Notes: generated from the sequence alone by a model not told the origin. Shown: positions 31,959 through 41,296, counted from the first letter of the stretch. The stretch is DNA of 64,000 nucleotides from an uncultured Bacteroidales bacterium (GCA_944326255.1 CALVDG010000009.1:16747-80746); one strand, 5' to 3'. Numbers and translations: made by a program.

Positions 31959-33752
31959 TCAACTTTCTATATCCGATATCACTTTCTCCGCCTGACGGTA
32001 ATCTGCCTCCATGGCCTCAGAACCGCTGGACGGTGCGTAGCGGGCGTACTCACAGGCATCCAGTACCTCGAACAGGGCTTTGACCACTGCCTCGTCCCTG
32101 CCCCGAGCCCGCAGTTCCTCCTCTATCCTCTCCCGGCTGAGTTCCGATACGGGAAGCATCAGCTTGTCAGAGATATAGCCTTCTATGGCCTTGTGCAGTT
32201 CCTCGTAGAACGCCGTATAGAGATTCTGCCTGAGGAAGGCGGAGGCATTTTTAAGTCTTGCCCTGGCCACCTTCATGGCCTTGCGGTTACGGCTGCCGGC
32301 CACGTCCCTGCGGAGAGCGGCACTTCTTACCAGATATACCCATGCTCCTGCAGTACACAGCAGTATCACTATCGGGACAATATAGATTACGGGAGTGTCC
32401 ACCAGAAGCCGGGGTTCCTTACGCAGGCCGGAGGGAGAAGCCGATATGAAACGGATATCCTCTCCCAGGCTCTTGACACTCTGTTTGTTGACTCCTGACG
32501 ACACCACCGCCGCATCAGTCCGCTGTCCCTGTCCTACCTTCAGTGTCAGAGGACCGGATGACAGTGTCCTATAACGCCCGGAGGCTATGTCATAATACGA
32601 GAACTCCACCGGCGCGATATCATACTCGCCGGGGACTCTGGGGATGAAAGGATACTCAAAAGTCACAGTACCTGACGCGCCGGCATCTCCGGTCGAGACC
32701 TTTTCCGTCTTCTTCACGTCATAAGCCTCAAAATCCGAGGGGAATCTCACTTCCGGGGTACTGACAAGATTGATGTTGCCTGTTCCGGATATCACCACTT
32801 TCAGAGACGCAGCCTCATGCGCGGCCACACTGTCGGAACTGAAACCGGCCGACAGCCTGAAACTGCCCACACCTCCCGTAAACGAAGCCGGAGCCCCCGA
32901 AGGGAGAGGCGAGACCTCTATCCGCACCGGAGAGCTGGACACCCTCTTGCGGACTGTCTGATATGTATCGAAGAAATCGTCGAAGATAGACCTGGATGCC
33001 GAAGGCTGCGAGCGCACCTGTACGAGGCAGACCAGCTCTGCCGGGTCGATGGTCATACTGCCCGTCTGCTGGGGCAGCAGCATGTATCTGCGCAGAAGAG
33101 CGGCATTGTACACCTGCCCGTCGTAATTCTCGCGGACAAACGAAATGTTCTGAGGCGCGTCTATCTCCTGACTCCAGAAGCCGTCGAAGGACGGGAAACG
33201 GATGTCCTCAAACCCACCTATGGCCGAATTCTTAACGTACAGTTTCAGAGTAACGGTTATCGGCTCTCCGACCACCGCCCGCGTCTTGTTGACCGTCATA
33301 CGGAGCATGATATCGTCTCCGGCCCGTGGAGCCGTACCCTGCTGGGCGGGAGCCGCGCCCTTGACTACCTCGACATCAGCCGCCTCAGTAGTGTACGTCT
33401 CCTTGCCTATCTTCACGGAAGCAGGGCCTATCCGGTACTTGCCCACTGCTGTCGGCCGCAGCATGTAGGTGTAGATGCTGGAGCGGGACTGGGTGGTCTT
33501 GCCGTTTATCATCTGAAAATTGGAGGATGTGGAGGTCAACGGTCCTGCCAGCACCTCGAAGCCCTCAAAGGACGGTGCCTCGAAAGCGGTCACACGGGCA
33601 TCGCCGGTAGCCGTGAAGACCACCTTGAAATCCTCGTCCGAGGACACCACTGCGGGCACATCCACCGTAAACGAGTTCTGGGCGGCGGCAGTCACCGTCC
33701 CCAGAAGCACACATACGGATAAAAATAGATTTCTGCTGAATATTCTTGTCAT
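31959..33752 (-). CDS. batD: BatD: oxygen-tolerance membrane protein
   Basis: The 597-residue protein has a signal peptide ending in AAAQN, a series of immunoglobulin-like beta domains ('DEDFKVVFTATGDARVTAFEAP', 'NKTRAVVGEPITVTLKLYV', 'ASLKVVISGTGNINLVSTPEV'), one transmembrane helix at about 465-490 ('VIYIVPIVILLCTAGAWVYL') and a helical cytoplasmic tail. This matches BatD/oxygen tolerance protein. It probably forms a periplasm-facing complex with the VWA proteins BatA and BatB. It is 1 base from the preceding stop. Confidence 0.88.
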   Translation of the reverse strand: MTRIFSRNLFLSVCVLLGTVTAAAQNSFTVDVPAVVSSDEDFKVVFTATGDARVTAFEAPSFEGFEVLAGPLTSTSSNFQMINGKTTQSRSSIYTYMLRPTAVGKYRIGPASVKIGKETYTTEAADVEVVKGAAPAQQGTAPRAGDDIMLRMTVNKTRAVVGEPITVTLKLYVKNSAIGGFEDIRFPSFDGFWSQEIDAPQNISFVRENYDGQVYNAALLRRYMLLPQQTGSMTIDPAELVCLVQVRSQPSASRSIFDDFFDTYQTVRKRVSSSPVRIEVSPLPSGAPASFTGGVGSFRLSAGFSSDSVAAHEAASLKVVISGTGNINLVSTPEVRFPSDFEAYDVKKTEKVSTGDAGASGTVTFEYPFIPRVPGEYDIAPVEFSYYDIASGRYRTLSSGPLTLKVGQGQRTDAAVVSSGVNKQSVKSLGEDIRFISASPSGLRKEPRLLVDTPVIYIVPIVILLCTAGAWVYLVRSAALRRDVAGSRNRKAMKVARARLKNASAFLRQNLYTAFYEELHKAIEGYISDKLMLPVSELSRERIEEELRARGRDEAVVKALFEVLDACEYARYAPSSGSEAMEADYRQAEKVISDIES

Positions 33753-33753
33753 C

Positions 33754-35451
33754 TTACCAATTTTTCTCCTTCTCTTTTGATTTCTGCTGCTCCGCCTTGG
33801 CCTTTTTCACCTTGTCCTGCGTCTGCTTTTCCTTGTCTTCTATGGCCTGGAGCATCTGCTGGGCCGCCTGAGGAGTTATCTGGGGCTGCTGTTGCTGCTG
33901 ATTCTGCTGATTGTCCTGATTCTGTTGATCCTGCTCCTTATTCTGATCCTGGTCCTGCTGATCTTTCTGATCCTGCTGCTGATTCTGGTTCTGTTGCTGT
34001 TGCTGCTGTTGCTGTTCTTTCAGCATCTTCTGCGCATATGCCAGATTGGACTTGGTCTCAAAATTATCCGGTTCAAGCCTCAGGGACTCCTTGTACGCAT
34101 CCACAGCCTCCTGATACTTCTTCTGCTTCAGGGCAAGATTGCCGCTGTTGTGGAAACAGTCCGAGGCCCTGGACGGAGAGACACTCTTGAGAGAGTCACC
34201 CAGTCCCTTAAGATACAGTTCAGCCTCACTGTAGCTTTCCGTCCTGTAAAGGGCATTGCCGAGATTGTACTTGGCGGTTATCGATGTGGAGTCCTCAACC
34301 AGAGCACGTTTGTAGTCCAGCTCCGCCTCCCGGAACTCACCTTTCTTGAACTCCCGGTTGCCGGCCCTGACCTCCGAACGGTCGCTCTGAGCCTGGAGCA
34401 TCACTGGCGACGCCAGCATCAGGATAAGCACGGCCACCATCCCCTTCCCGCCCCCGAAGAGGCTCCTGCGGTTGCGGGTGTCCGATATCATAAACTCTAT
34501 CAACATAAATATCAATGCTATGGCAAAGAAATACATATACTGCTCGTCATACTCCTCGAAGACCACCGACTGGAAGTCCTTCTCGTCCAGGCTGCGGATC
34601 TCGTCAATCACCGGATTGAGTCCGAACTCGGTGTTGCCGGCCCTGACATAAAGTCCCTTGCCGGCCGAAGCCACCTCTTTCAGTGTCGCCTCGTCCAGAC
34701 GGGTCACCACGATATTGCCGTCCTTGTCCTTCAGCAGCTCGCCGTCCACCGGTATGGGCTTGCCCTCCGGCGAGCCGACTCCGATGCAGAACACCCGTGC
34801 CCCCATATCCACCGCATCCCTGGCCGCAGCCACCGGGTCGTCCTCGTGGTTCTCGCCGTCGGTTATCAGGATGATGGCGCGGCTGTTCTCACTCTCGGAT
34901 GTAAAACTCTTGATGGCCGTCCTGATGGCCTCTCCCATCGCCGTACCCTGAACCGGCACTGACTCCGTGGTGATGGAACTGAGAAATATCTTGGCCGAGA
35001 CATAGTCCGAAGTGACAGGCAGCTGCACAAACGACTCTCCGGCAAAGATTATCAGACCGATACGGTCTCCCTGAAGCTCATCCACCAGCTTGGATATCGC
35101 CAGCTTCGCCCTTTCCAGACGGTTGGGCGAGTAATCCTCCGCCAGCATGGAGTTGGAGACATCCAGCACCACCATGATCTCCGCTCCCCTCACCTGCTTT
35201 TCCTTCAGTATGGCTCCCAGCTGAGGCCTGGCCATACCTATGGCAAAGAACAGCAGGGCCAGCGAGATGAGTGTAAGCTTCAGCCAGCCCTTGCGCCTGG
35301 GCACCAGCGGTGCCAGGGAGCTGACCAGGTCCGGGTCTCCGAAACGGGCTATACGTCTCTTCCTCCATCTGCGCATCAGCCAGTAGGCTATGTACATCAG
35401 GGGGATGAGCAGTATCAACAACAGATATAAAGGTTGTGCCAGGTAAATCAT
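33754..35451 (-). CDS. batB: BatB-BatC fusion: VWA membrane protein plus TPR and Gln-rich tail
   Basis: The 565-residue protein has an N-terminal BatB part: two membrane helices (about 6-24 and 57-75), a VWA domain with MIDAS 'VVLDVSNSMLAEDYSP' and 'ILITDGENHEDDP', and a helix at about 308-325. At about 340-360 a second hydrophobic segment ('MVAVLILMLASPVMLQAQS') looks like the old signal peptide of a separate BatC. TPRs follow ('AKYNLGNALYRTESYSEAEL', 'CFHNSGNLALKQKKYQEAV'), then a Gln/Asn/Asp/Lys-rich low-complexity tail (about 478-565). The reading frame is open across the join. Confidence 0.88.
   Translation of the reverse strand: MIYLAQPLYLLLILLIPLMYIAYWLMRRWRKRRIARFGDPDLVSSLAPLVPRRKGWLKLTLISLALLFFAIGMARPQLGAILKEKQVRGAEIMVVLDVSNSMLAEDYSPNRLERAKLAISKLVDELQGDRIGLIIFAGESFVQLPVTSDYVSAKIFLSSITTESVPVQGTAMGEAIRTAIKSFTSESENSRAIILITDGENHEDDPVAAARDAVDMGARVFCIGVGSPEGKPIPVDGELLKDKDGNIVVTRLDEATLKEVASAGKGLYVRAGNTEFGLNPVIDEIRSLDEKDFQSVVFEEYDEQYMYFFAIALIFMLIEFMISDTRNRRSLFGGGKGMVAVLILMLASPVMLQAQSDRSEVRAGNREFKKGEFREAELDYKRALVEDSTSITAKYNLGNALYRTESYSEAELYLKGLGDSLKSVSPSRASDCFHNSGNLALKQKKYQEAVDAYKESLRLEPDNFETKSNLAYAQKMLKEQQQQQQQQNQNQQQDQKDQQDQDQNKEQDQQNQDNQQNQQQQQPQITPQAAQQMLQAIEDKEKQTQDKVKKAKAEQQKSKEKEKNW
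33880..34020 (-). repeat. Gln/Asn/Asp-rich low-complexity tract in batB-batC
   Basis: CAG/CAA-type repeats (CTG/TTG on the plus strand) encode long runs of Gln interspersed with Asn, Asp and Lys. Such tracts are slippage-prone and typical of BatC tails. Confidence 0.8.
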
Positions 35452-36443
35452 GCTATCCTCCTTGCTGCAAAAATTCTCAAAACTATCTCCAGCAGGAACG
35501 CGGCCAGGGCCCAGATGGCAAAGCGGCCGAACTCCTCGGTATAGACGGGGAAGGAGTCCACTGTGATCTTGACCTTCTCCATCTTATTGATCTCATCGTA
35601 GATCTGCATCAGTTTGGTATTGTCGGTGGCCCTGAAATACGAGCCGCCCGTCTCCTCGGCTATCTGCCGGAGCAGATCCTCGTCTATCTCCACCTTCACG
35701 TCCATGACCCTCACTCCGAACGGGGTCATCACCGGGTACGGAGCGGTACCCATGGCGCCTACACCTATCGTATAGACCCTGATTCCGTAGGTCTCGGCTA
35801 TCTCGGCGGCTGTCAGAGGCGTCACCTCTCCCCTGTTGTTCACTCCGTCTGTAAGCAGTATCACCACCCGGCTCTTGGCCTGGGAGTCCTTCAGACGGGC
35901 CACTGCATTGGCCAGACCGTTGCCGATGGCTGTTCCGTCGTCTATCAGACCGCATTCTATGTCGTTGATGAGATTGATAAGCGTGGCCCGGTCAGTAGTC
36001 AGAGGACACTGCGTATAGCTCTCTCCGGCAAACACGACCACACCTATGCGGTCGGAGGGCCTCTGGGATATGAACTCTATGGCTATGCTCTTTGCGGCCT
36101 CGATGCGGTCAGGGGTGAAATCCCTGGCCAGCATACTGGTGGACACGTCCAGCGCCAGGACTATGTCTATGCCCTCCGAGTCCGTCCTGGTAACATTGGA
36201 GGAGGTCTTCGGCCTGGCTATGGCCACGATAAGCAGGGCCACCGCTATCATCCTGAGCACAAAGGGCAGATGACGCAGCACCCCGGCCGCCCCGGCACTT
36301 TTCCGGGACAGAGGAGCCGTCGTGGACATGACGACGTAGGGCCGCTTCTTGCGGAGCTGCCGCCACACATACAGTGCGGCCATGGGTATCAGGAGCAGTT
36401 CCAGATACAGCAGCGATGGATATTGGAAGAAAAAGTCATTCAT
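35448..36443 (-). CDS. batA: BatA: VWA-domain membrane protein
   Basis: The 331-residue protein starts at the ATG ending at 36443 ('MNDFFFQYPSLLYLELLLIP'), giving an N-terminal membrane helix. An earlier start would be wholly inside the preceding gene. It has 'VIAVALLIVAIARPKTSSN' as the second helix, a VWA domain with MIDAS 'LALDVSTSMLARDFTPDRIE' and 'VVILLTDGVNNRGEV', and a C-terminal helix. It overlaps the preceding stop by 8 bases and the next gene by ATGA, which implies translational coupling for equal stoichiometry with BatB. Confidence 0.92.
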   Translation of the reverse strand: MNDFFFQYPSLLYLELLLIPMAALYVWRQLRKKRPYVVMSTTAPLSRKSAGAAGVLRHLPFVLRMIAVALLIVAIARPKTSSNVTRTDSEGIDIVLALDVSTSMLARDFTPDRIEAAKSIAIEFISQRPSDRIGVVVFAGESYTQCPLTTDRATLINLINDIECGLIDDGTAIGNGLANAVARLKDSQAKSRVVILLTDGVNNRGEVTPLTAAEIAETYGIRVYTIGVGAMGTAPYPVMTPFGVRVMDVKVEIDEDLLRQIAEETGGSYFRATDNTKLMQIYDEINKMEKVKITVDSFPVYTEEFGRFAIWALAAFLLEIVLRIFAARRIA

Positions 36444-37413
36444 CTTTCCTGCCTCCTTCTGTTGCTTTACCGTCCGCCTCCAGTTCCTGCATGAAGGTGT
36501 CGTTGACGAACCGCACCGCCACGGGCACAGCGTTCTCATTCTCCGCCTCAGTAGCCGAATATTTGGCGAACTTGACCAGGTCAGCCGTCCCGAACAGCTC
36601 CTTGAGGGCCTCGTAGTCAGAAGGAGCCAGGTCCTTCACGGACAGATCGACCAGTATCTCATTGGATGTACGCTCGATGGTCTTGATGCCGAAACGCTGC
36701 TCGATGTAGACTCTCAGCGTATCGGTAATCTCGGTATAATACTGCTTCTGATTGCCCTTCTGCCACAGTTTCTCACCTCTTATACGGTCCAGGCTGCGCA
36801 GAGCCACGATATGAGGAGGATCCTTCGGGTCCGGCTTGCCGAACACCATTCCCGTCTTTTTACGCTTGAGGGCAAAATGCACTGTCAGGACGACCACTGC
36901 GACGAGAGCCGCCAGCAGCAGGATCCACGGCACCAGTTCCTTGAAAGTCACCGGATAGCGGAACTGCGGACGGATGTCGTACATCTGATAGGTGGTGGTA
37001 TCTATGGGCACCGTAGTCACCTCCAGCGGCACCTCCGGCAGCTGCATCGTATCCACGCCCTGTCCGTCCCGGTAGAAATACACCACCAGCGGAGGCAGCA
37101 CATAGCTTCCGCTGTCGAACGAAGTGACGACCGCCCGTGTCTCCACCATCGAGAAGTCCTTCTTTCTGTCCACCGTATCTACCTTAAAGTCCCCTATCAG
37201 TTCCACTCCCGGCACCACATAGCCCGACATCGAGTCTATCTTCACGGACATTCCTTTCGGAACCTTTATCCGGGACTTCCATTCCACCTGGTCCCCGATA
37301 AGTATCGTATCCCTGGACACCGTGGCGGAAAGTATGTCCTGTGCCCCGGCCCTGAAAGAGACAGTCATGGCCGCAAGCACCGCCAGAGAGAGTATCAATT
37401 TCTTCATTTTCAT
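36436..37413 (-). CDS. BatD-like / DUF4381-like membrane protein of the bat operon
   Basis: The 325-residue protein has a signal peptide ending in RAGAQ, a periplasmic beta domain ('RDTILIGDQVEWKSRIKVPK', resembling BatD N-terminal repeats), one transmembrane helix at about 180-200 and a cytoplasmic tail with 'YYTEITDTLRVYIEQRFGI' and 'TSNEILVDL', which recalls the DUF4381 tail. A protein of this kind usually sits between the DUF58 gene and batA in Bacteroidota. The precise role is unknown; it probably helps assemble the VWA complex. Confidence 0.75.
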   Translation of the reverse strand: MKMKKLILSLAVLAAMTVSFRAGAQDILSATVSRDTILIGDQVEWKSRIKVPKGMSVKIDSMSGYVVPGVELIGDFKVDTVDRKKDFSMVETRAVVTSFDSGSYVLPPLVVYFYRDGQGVDTMQLPEVPLEVTTVPIDTTTYQMYDIRPQFRYPVTFKELVPWILLLAALVAVVVLTVHFALKRKKTGMVFGKPDPKDPPHIVALRSLDRIRGEKLWQKGNQKQYYTEITDTLRVYIEQRFGIKTIERTSNEILVDLSVKDLAPSDYEALKELFGTADLVKFAKYSATEAENENAVPVAVRFVNDTFMQELEADGKATEGGRKDE

Positions 37414-37416
37414 ATC

Positions 37417-38304
37417 CTATGCCCTAGTCTTGAACAAAGCCACCAGGCTCTTCACATAATCCTGGTCAGTCCTGATGCTGACCGTATCCACTTTATATTT
37501 GCGGAGCACCAGCAGCGTCTCCGCATAGGCCTTCCTGGCCCATTCCCCGTAATCCTCCCGCACCGACCTGAGCGAGGTATCCACATACACGATCCTGCCT
37601 GTCTCGCTGTCCCGGACCGGAAGCAGTCCCACGTCCGGCAAAGTGCGGTCCCGCTCGTCGTAGATATTGATCACCGATATGTCGTGCCGTCCTACCGCCA
37701 CCTTCAGGGCCTCCTCGTAATTGGGATGCAGGGTCGTCCCGTCCACATCCAGCATATCCGAGAGCAGGAAGGCCGTACAGCGTTTCTTGAGGGCATTGGT
37801 CAGAAACCGCAGCGCCTCGCCGATGTCCGTACCCCTGTCCTGAGGCTCGAACTCCAGCACCTCCCTGATGATACGCAGCAGATGGCTGCGGCCCTTCTTG
37901 GGAGGGATGAATTTCTCCACCTTCGTACTGAAGAACAGGGCACCGACCTTGTCGTTGTTGATCAGGGCCGAGAATGACAGCACCGCCGCTATCTCCGCCG
38001 TCAGGTCCTTCTTGGTCTTGGACATGGTGCCGAACATACCCGATGCACTGGCATCGATGAGCAGCATCACCGTCAGCTCCCTCTCTTCCTCGAACACCTT
38101 TATATAAGGAGTGCCCGTGCGCGCGGTGACATTCCAGTCCATATTGCGCACGTCGTCCCCTATCTGATACTCGCGGACCTCGCTGAAAGCCATACCGCGG
38201 CCCTTGAAGGCCGAATGGTACTCTCCTGCGAATATCTGGCTGGAGAGAGCACGGGTCTTGATCTCTATCTTGCGGACTTTCTTTAACAGGTCGTTGCTGT
38301 CCAT
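37417..38304 (-). CDS. DUF58 domain protein (VWA-like)
   Basis: The 295-residue protein carries the DUF58 signature 'YQIGDDVRNMDWNVTARTG' then 'YIKVFEEERELTVMLLIDAS', with a D-x-S-x-S-like 'DASAS' metal site and 'DIGEALRFL'. It has no membrane segment. DUF58 proteins are regularly encoded beside MoxR ATPases and are thought to work with them as chaperone modules. It is 3 bases after the moxR stop. Confidence 0.9.
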   Translation of the reverse strand: MDSNDLLKKVRKIEIKTRALSSQIFAGEYHSAFKGRGMAFSEVREYQIGDDVRNMDWNVTARTGTPYIKVFEEERELTVMLLIDASASGMFGTMSKTKKDLTAEIAAVLSFSALINNDKVGALFFSTKVEKFIPPKKGRSHLLRIIREVLEFEPQDRGTDIGEALRFLTNALKKRCTAFLLSDMLDVDGTTLHPNYEEALKVAVGRHDISVINIYDERDRTLPDVGLLPVRDSETGRIVYVDTSLRSVREDYGEWARKAYAETLLVLRKYKVDTVSIRTDQDYVKSLVALFKTRA

Positions 38305-38307
38305 ATC

Positions 38308-39300
38308 CTACGGAACCTCCACCGCGTTGATGATGTCTGAAATAATATTCTCGCTGGTGACGTTCTCCGCCTCGGCCTCGTAGGTAAGTCCGATACGGTG
38401 ACGGAGCACCTCATAGCATACTGCCCTCACGTCCTCGGGAATCACATAGCCGCGACGCTTGATGAAGGCGTAGGCTTTGGACGCCATGGCCAGGGAGATG
38501 GATGCACGGGGAGACGCACCGTAGGAGATCATGTCCTTGAGGGACTTGAGTCCATAGTCCTCCGGAGTACGGGTCGCGTACACTATATCCACGATATAAC
38601 GCTCTATCTTCTCATCCATGTAGACATCCCGCACCACGCTGCGGGCCTTGATGATGTCCTCGGGCTGGAGCACCGCATTGGCCTTGGGGAACTCGCCGCT
38701 GTTGTTCATGCGGATGATCAGTTTCTCCTCCTCCTTCTTGGGATAGGTCACCACTACCTTGAGCATGAAACGGTCCACCTGCGCCTCAGGCAGCGGATAC
38801 GTACCCTCCTGCTCTATCGGGTTCTGGGTCGCCATGACGAGGAACGGCTCGGGCAGCTTGAATGTCTGCTCGCCGATAGTCACCTGACGCTCCTGCATGG
38901 CCTCAAGCAGGGCCGACTGCACCTTGGCCGGAGAACGGTTGATCTCGTCGGCCAGTACGAAATTGGCGAAGACAGGGCCTTTCTTTATCTGGAACTGCTC
39001 GCTCTTCTGACTGTATATCATGGTTCCGATAAGGTCGGCAGGCAACAGGTCAGGAGTGAACTGGATACGGCTGAACCTGGCATTGATGCACGAGGCCAGC
39101 GTATTGATGGCCAATGTCTTGGCCAGACCGGGAACACCTTCCAGCAGGATATGTCCGTTTGCCAGAAGTCCTATGAGCAGATTCTCGACCAGATGTTTCT
39201 GGCCCACGATCACTTTTGTCATCTCCATGGAAAGGATGTCCACAAAAGCGCTCTCTTTCTGTATTCGCTCGTTAAGTTCTTTAATGTTTACGGTGTCCAT
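38308..39300 (-). CDS. moxR: MoxR-family AAA+ ATPase
   Basis: The 330-residue protein has Walker A 'LEGVPGLAKTLAINTLA', 'FSRIQFTPDLLPADLIGTMI', Walker B 'FANFVLADEINRSPAKVQSA', 'MQERQVTIGEQTF', sensor 1 'FLVMATQNPIEQEGTYPLPEAQ' and 'GASPRASISLAMASKAYA'. It is a chaperone-like AAA+ acting with VWA proteins. It is the first gene of the leftward string that runs through bat, glmM and namZ. Confidence 0.95.
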   Translation of the reverse strand: MDTVNIKELNERIQKESAFVDILSMEMTKVIVGQKHLVENLLIGLLANGHILLEGVPGLAKTLAINTLASCINARFSRIQFTPDLLPADLIGTMIYSQKSEQFQIKKGPVFANFVLADEINRSPAKVQSALLEAMQERQVTIGEQTFKLPEPFLVMATQNPIEQEGTYPLPEAQVDRFMLKVVVTYPKKEEEKLIIRMNNSGEFPKANAVLQPEDIIKARSVVRDVYMDEKIERYIVDIVYATRTPEDYGLKSLKDMISYGASPRASISLAMASKAYAFIKRRGYVIPEDVRAVCYEVLRHRIGLTYEAEAENVTSENIISDIINAVEVP

Positions 39301-39329
39301 TTTGAAATATTAAAATATTTGTATTTTTG
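39301..39329 (+). promoter_or_regulatory. Promoter for truA-exbB-exbD-tonB
   Basis: TTTG (39301-39304), 17 bases, TATTTTTG (39322-39329), 40 bases before the truA ATG. It faces the moxR promoter across about 13 bases. Confidence 0.6.
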
Positions 39330-39342
39330 CTGTCTAAAATTA

Positions 39343-39370
39343 CAAAAATAAGATTTTCTCCGGAATACAA
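39343..39370 (-). promoter_or_regulatory. Promoter for the moxR-bat operon
   Basis: The minus strand carries TTG (39368-39370), 17 bases, TATTTTTG (39343-39350). Its -33 part touches the truA start codon, and the predicted start site coincides with that of the truA promoter. Confidence 0.6.
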
Positions 39371-40155
39371 TGAGGTTTTTCGCTTCAATATCGTACAACG
39401 GCTCAGGTTTCAGCGGCTGGCAGATACAGCAGAACGCCCCGAGTATACAGGACGAGGTGCAGAAAGCCCTCTCGGCTGTCCTGAGGGAGAAAACCGACGT
39501 GACGGGAGCCGGCAGGACAGACACTGGTGTCAATGCCTCCGGATTCACGGCACATTTTGACTTTGACGGTGACATCATCCTCAAAGAGCACGACCGCATA
39601 ATCTACAAAATAAATGCCATCCTGCCCGGAGGGATAGTCGTAAATTCAATAAGGCGGGTCAGGGATGACGCGCACGCCCGGTTCGACGCCGTCAGCCGCA
39701 CCTACAGATACTACATCCACAGCAGCAAGGACCCTTTCGCCAGAGAGTTCTCGTGGTTCTGCAAGTTCCCTCTGGACGTGGACGCGATGAACAAGGCCGC
39801 AGGCATGATTCTGGGACGCAGGGACTTCAGCTGCTTTGAAAAAGCCGGAGGCACTGCGGCCACACCATTCTGCGACGTCACGTCGGCAGGATGGAGCCGG
39901 TACACCCCGTCCACGGTCGCCCTGCCCGGAACCGACTATCTGGTCTTCACCATAACGGCCAACCGTTTTCTGCGCAATATGGTCCGGGCCATTGTCGGCA
40001 CGATGATTGAGATAGGACGAGGAAAGCGTCCGCCGGAATGGATAGCCGACGTGCTCTCCTCCCGCGACCGCTGCGAGGCGGGGCAGTCCGTCCCTGGACA
40101 TGCCCTCTTCCTCACGGACATAGAATATCCGGAAGAAATATTTGAATACAATTAA
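39370..40155 (+). CDS. truA: tRNA pseudouridine(38-40) synthase
   Basis: The 261-residue protein has 'ISYNGSGFSGWQIQ', the catalytic motif 'GAGRTDTGVNASGFTAHF' (nucleophilic Asp in RTDTGV), 'HARFDAVSRTYRYYI' and 'ANRFLRNMVRAIVGTMIEIG'. It modifies the anticodon stem-loop of many tRNAs. exbB follows after 23 bases. Confidence 0.95.
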   Translation: MRFFASISYNGSGFSGWQIQQNAPSIQDEVQKALSAVLREKTDVTGAGRTDTGVNASGFTAHFDFDGDIILKEHDRIIYKINAILPGGIVVNSIRRVRDDAHARFDAVSRTYRYYIHSSKDPFAREFSWFCKFPLDVDAMNKAAGMILGRRDFSCFEKAGGTAATPFCDVTSAGWSRYTPSTVALPGTDYLVFTITANRFLRNMVRAIVGTMIEIGRGKRPPEWIADVLSSRDRCEAGQSVPGHALFLTDIEYPEEIFEYN

Positions 40156-40178
40156 TAATTTACAACAACCTTTTTACC

Positions 40179-40880
40179 ATGCTCACATTACTGCAAGTCA
40201 ATTCCGAGGCACTCATTCAAGAGGCTGCCGCTCCAGAAAAGATGTCCCTTATCAAGATGGCCGTCGCCGGAGGCTGGCTGATGCTCGTCCTTCTGGCACT
40301 CTCCATCATAGCCGTCTATATCTTAGGCAGCCGCTGGTGGGCTATACGTCAGGCTCTCAAGATAGACCCTCATTTCATGGACAACATACGCGGACTGCTG
40401 CGCGAGGGAAAGACCCAGGCCGCACTGGCCCTGTGCCGCGACACCCAGTCCCCCATCGCAAGGCTTATAGAGAAAGGCATCCGGATGCAGGGCCGCCCGC
40501 TCCAGGACATCCAGGCCGCTGTTGAGAACACCGGCAACATCGAGGTTTCCAAGATCGAGAAAGGTATGCCCATGCTGGCCACGGTGGCCGGAGGCGCGCC
40601 CATGGTGGGATTCCTCGGAACGGTCGCAGGTATGATACAGGCCTTCTACAACATGGCCCGGGCCGGCAGCAACATCGACATCACGCTGCTTTCCGACGGT
40701 ATCTACACGGCCATGGTGACCACTGTCGGCGGACTCATCGTCGGCATCATCGCCTACTTCGGATACAACTGGCTGACCGCCCGCATCGATGACCTGGTCT
40801 TCAGGATGGACAGCGCGGTAATCTCTCTGATGGACATATTCAACGGTCAGGACAGCACTGACGGCAAGAAGGAGATCTGA
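40179..40880 (+). CDS. exbB: MotA/TolQ/ExbB proton channel protein
   Basis: The 233-residue protein has three transmembrane helices (about 28-48, 128-152 and 173-195). The conserved core reads 'MPMLATVAGGAPMVGFLGTV', then 'AGMIQAFYNMARAGSNIDI' and 'GIYTAMVTTVGGLIVGIIAY'. With ExbD it forms the inner-membrane proton channel that drives TonB. exbD follows after 2 bases. Confidence 0.92.
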   Translation: MLTLLQVNSEALIQEAAAPEKMSLIKMAVAGGWLMLVLLALSIIAVYILGSRWWAIRQALKIDPHFMDNIRGLLREGKTQAALALCRDTQSPIARLIEKGIRMQGRPLQDIQAAVENTGNIEVSKIEKGMPMLATVAGGAPMVGFLGTVAGMIQAFYNMARAGSNIDITLLSDGIYTAMVTTVGGLIVGIIAYFGYNWLTARIDDLVFRMDSAVISLMDIFNGQDSTDGKKEI

Positions 40881-40882
40881 CA

Positions 40883-41296
40883 ATGGCTATCAAACGGAAA
40901 ACCAAAGCGGAACCGGCGTTCTCGATGTCCTCGATGACGGATATCGTGTTCCTGCTGCTGATATTCTTTCTGGTGACATCCACCCTCATCAACCCCAACG
41001 CCCTCAAGTTGCTGCTGCCCAAGAGCACCAACCAGATCTCCACAAAGGCGTCGGTAAGCGTCTCCATAAAGCACTATCCCGAGCGCGGGACTTTCTCGTA
41101 CCATATCAACGGAGACGAGACCCCCGTGCCCTTCAGCGAGATAGAACCGGACCTGCAGAGACTGCTGCAGGACTCCGACGACCCGACTTTCTCCATCTAC
41201 GCCGACAAGACCGTACCTATAGAGGAAGTGGTCAACCTGATGAATATCGCCAAGCGCAATAAATACAAAGTAATACTCGCCACATCCCCCGAATAA
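40883..41296 (+). CDS. exbD: ExbD/TolR-type biopolymer transport protein
   Basis: The 137-residue protein has one N-terminal transmembrane helix 'SMTDIVFLLLIFFLVTSTL' with the essential Asp at its start and a periplasmic domain ending 'IEEVVNLMNIAKRNKYKVIL'. It is of usual length. Its stop overlaps the tonB start by 1 base. Confidence 0.93.
   Translation: MAIKRKTKAEPAFSMSSMTDIVFLLLIFFLVTSTLINPNALKLLLPKSTNQISTKASVSVSIKHYPERGTFSYHINGDETPVPFSEIEPDLQRLLQDSDDPTFSIYADKTVPIEEVVNLMNIAKRNKYKVILATSPE

Noticed and set aside
33880..34020. CTG/TTG-rich tandem pattern considered as a CRISPR or VNTR locus
   Set aside because: It is the coding sequence of a Gln/Asn-rich protein tail, with no regular repeat-spacer structure. 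No CRISPR array was found anywhere in the window.
36349..37977. 542-codon plus-strand open frame across batA, the BatD-like gene and the DUF58 gene
   Set aside because: It spans three well-supported leftward genes with overlapping starts and stops; long antisense frames are common in this composition.
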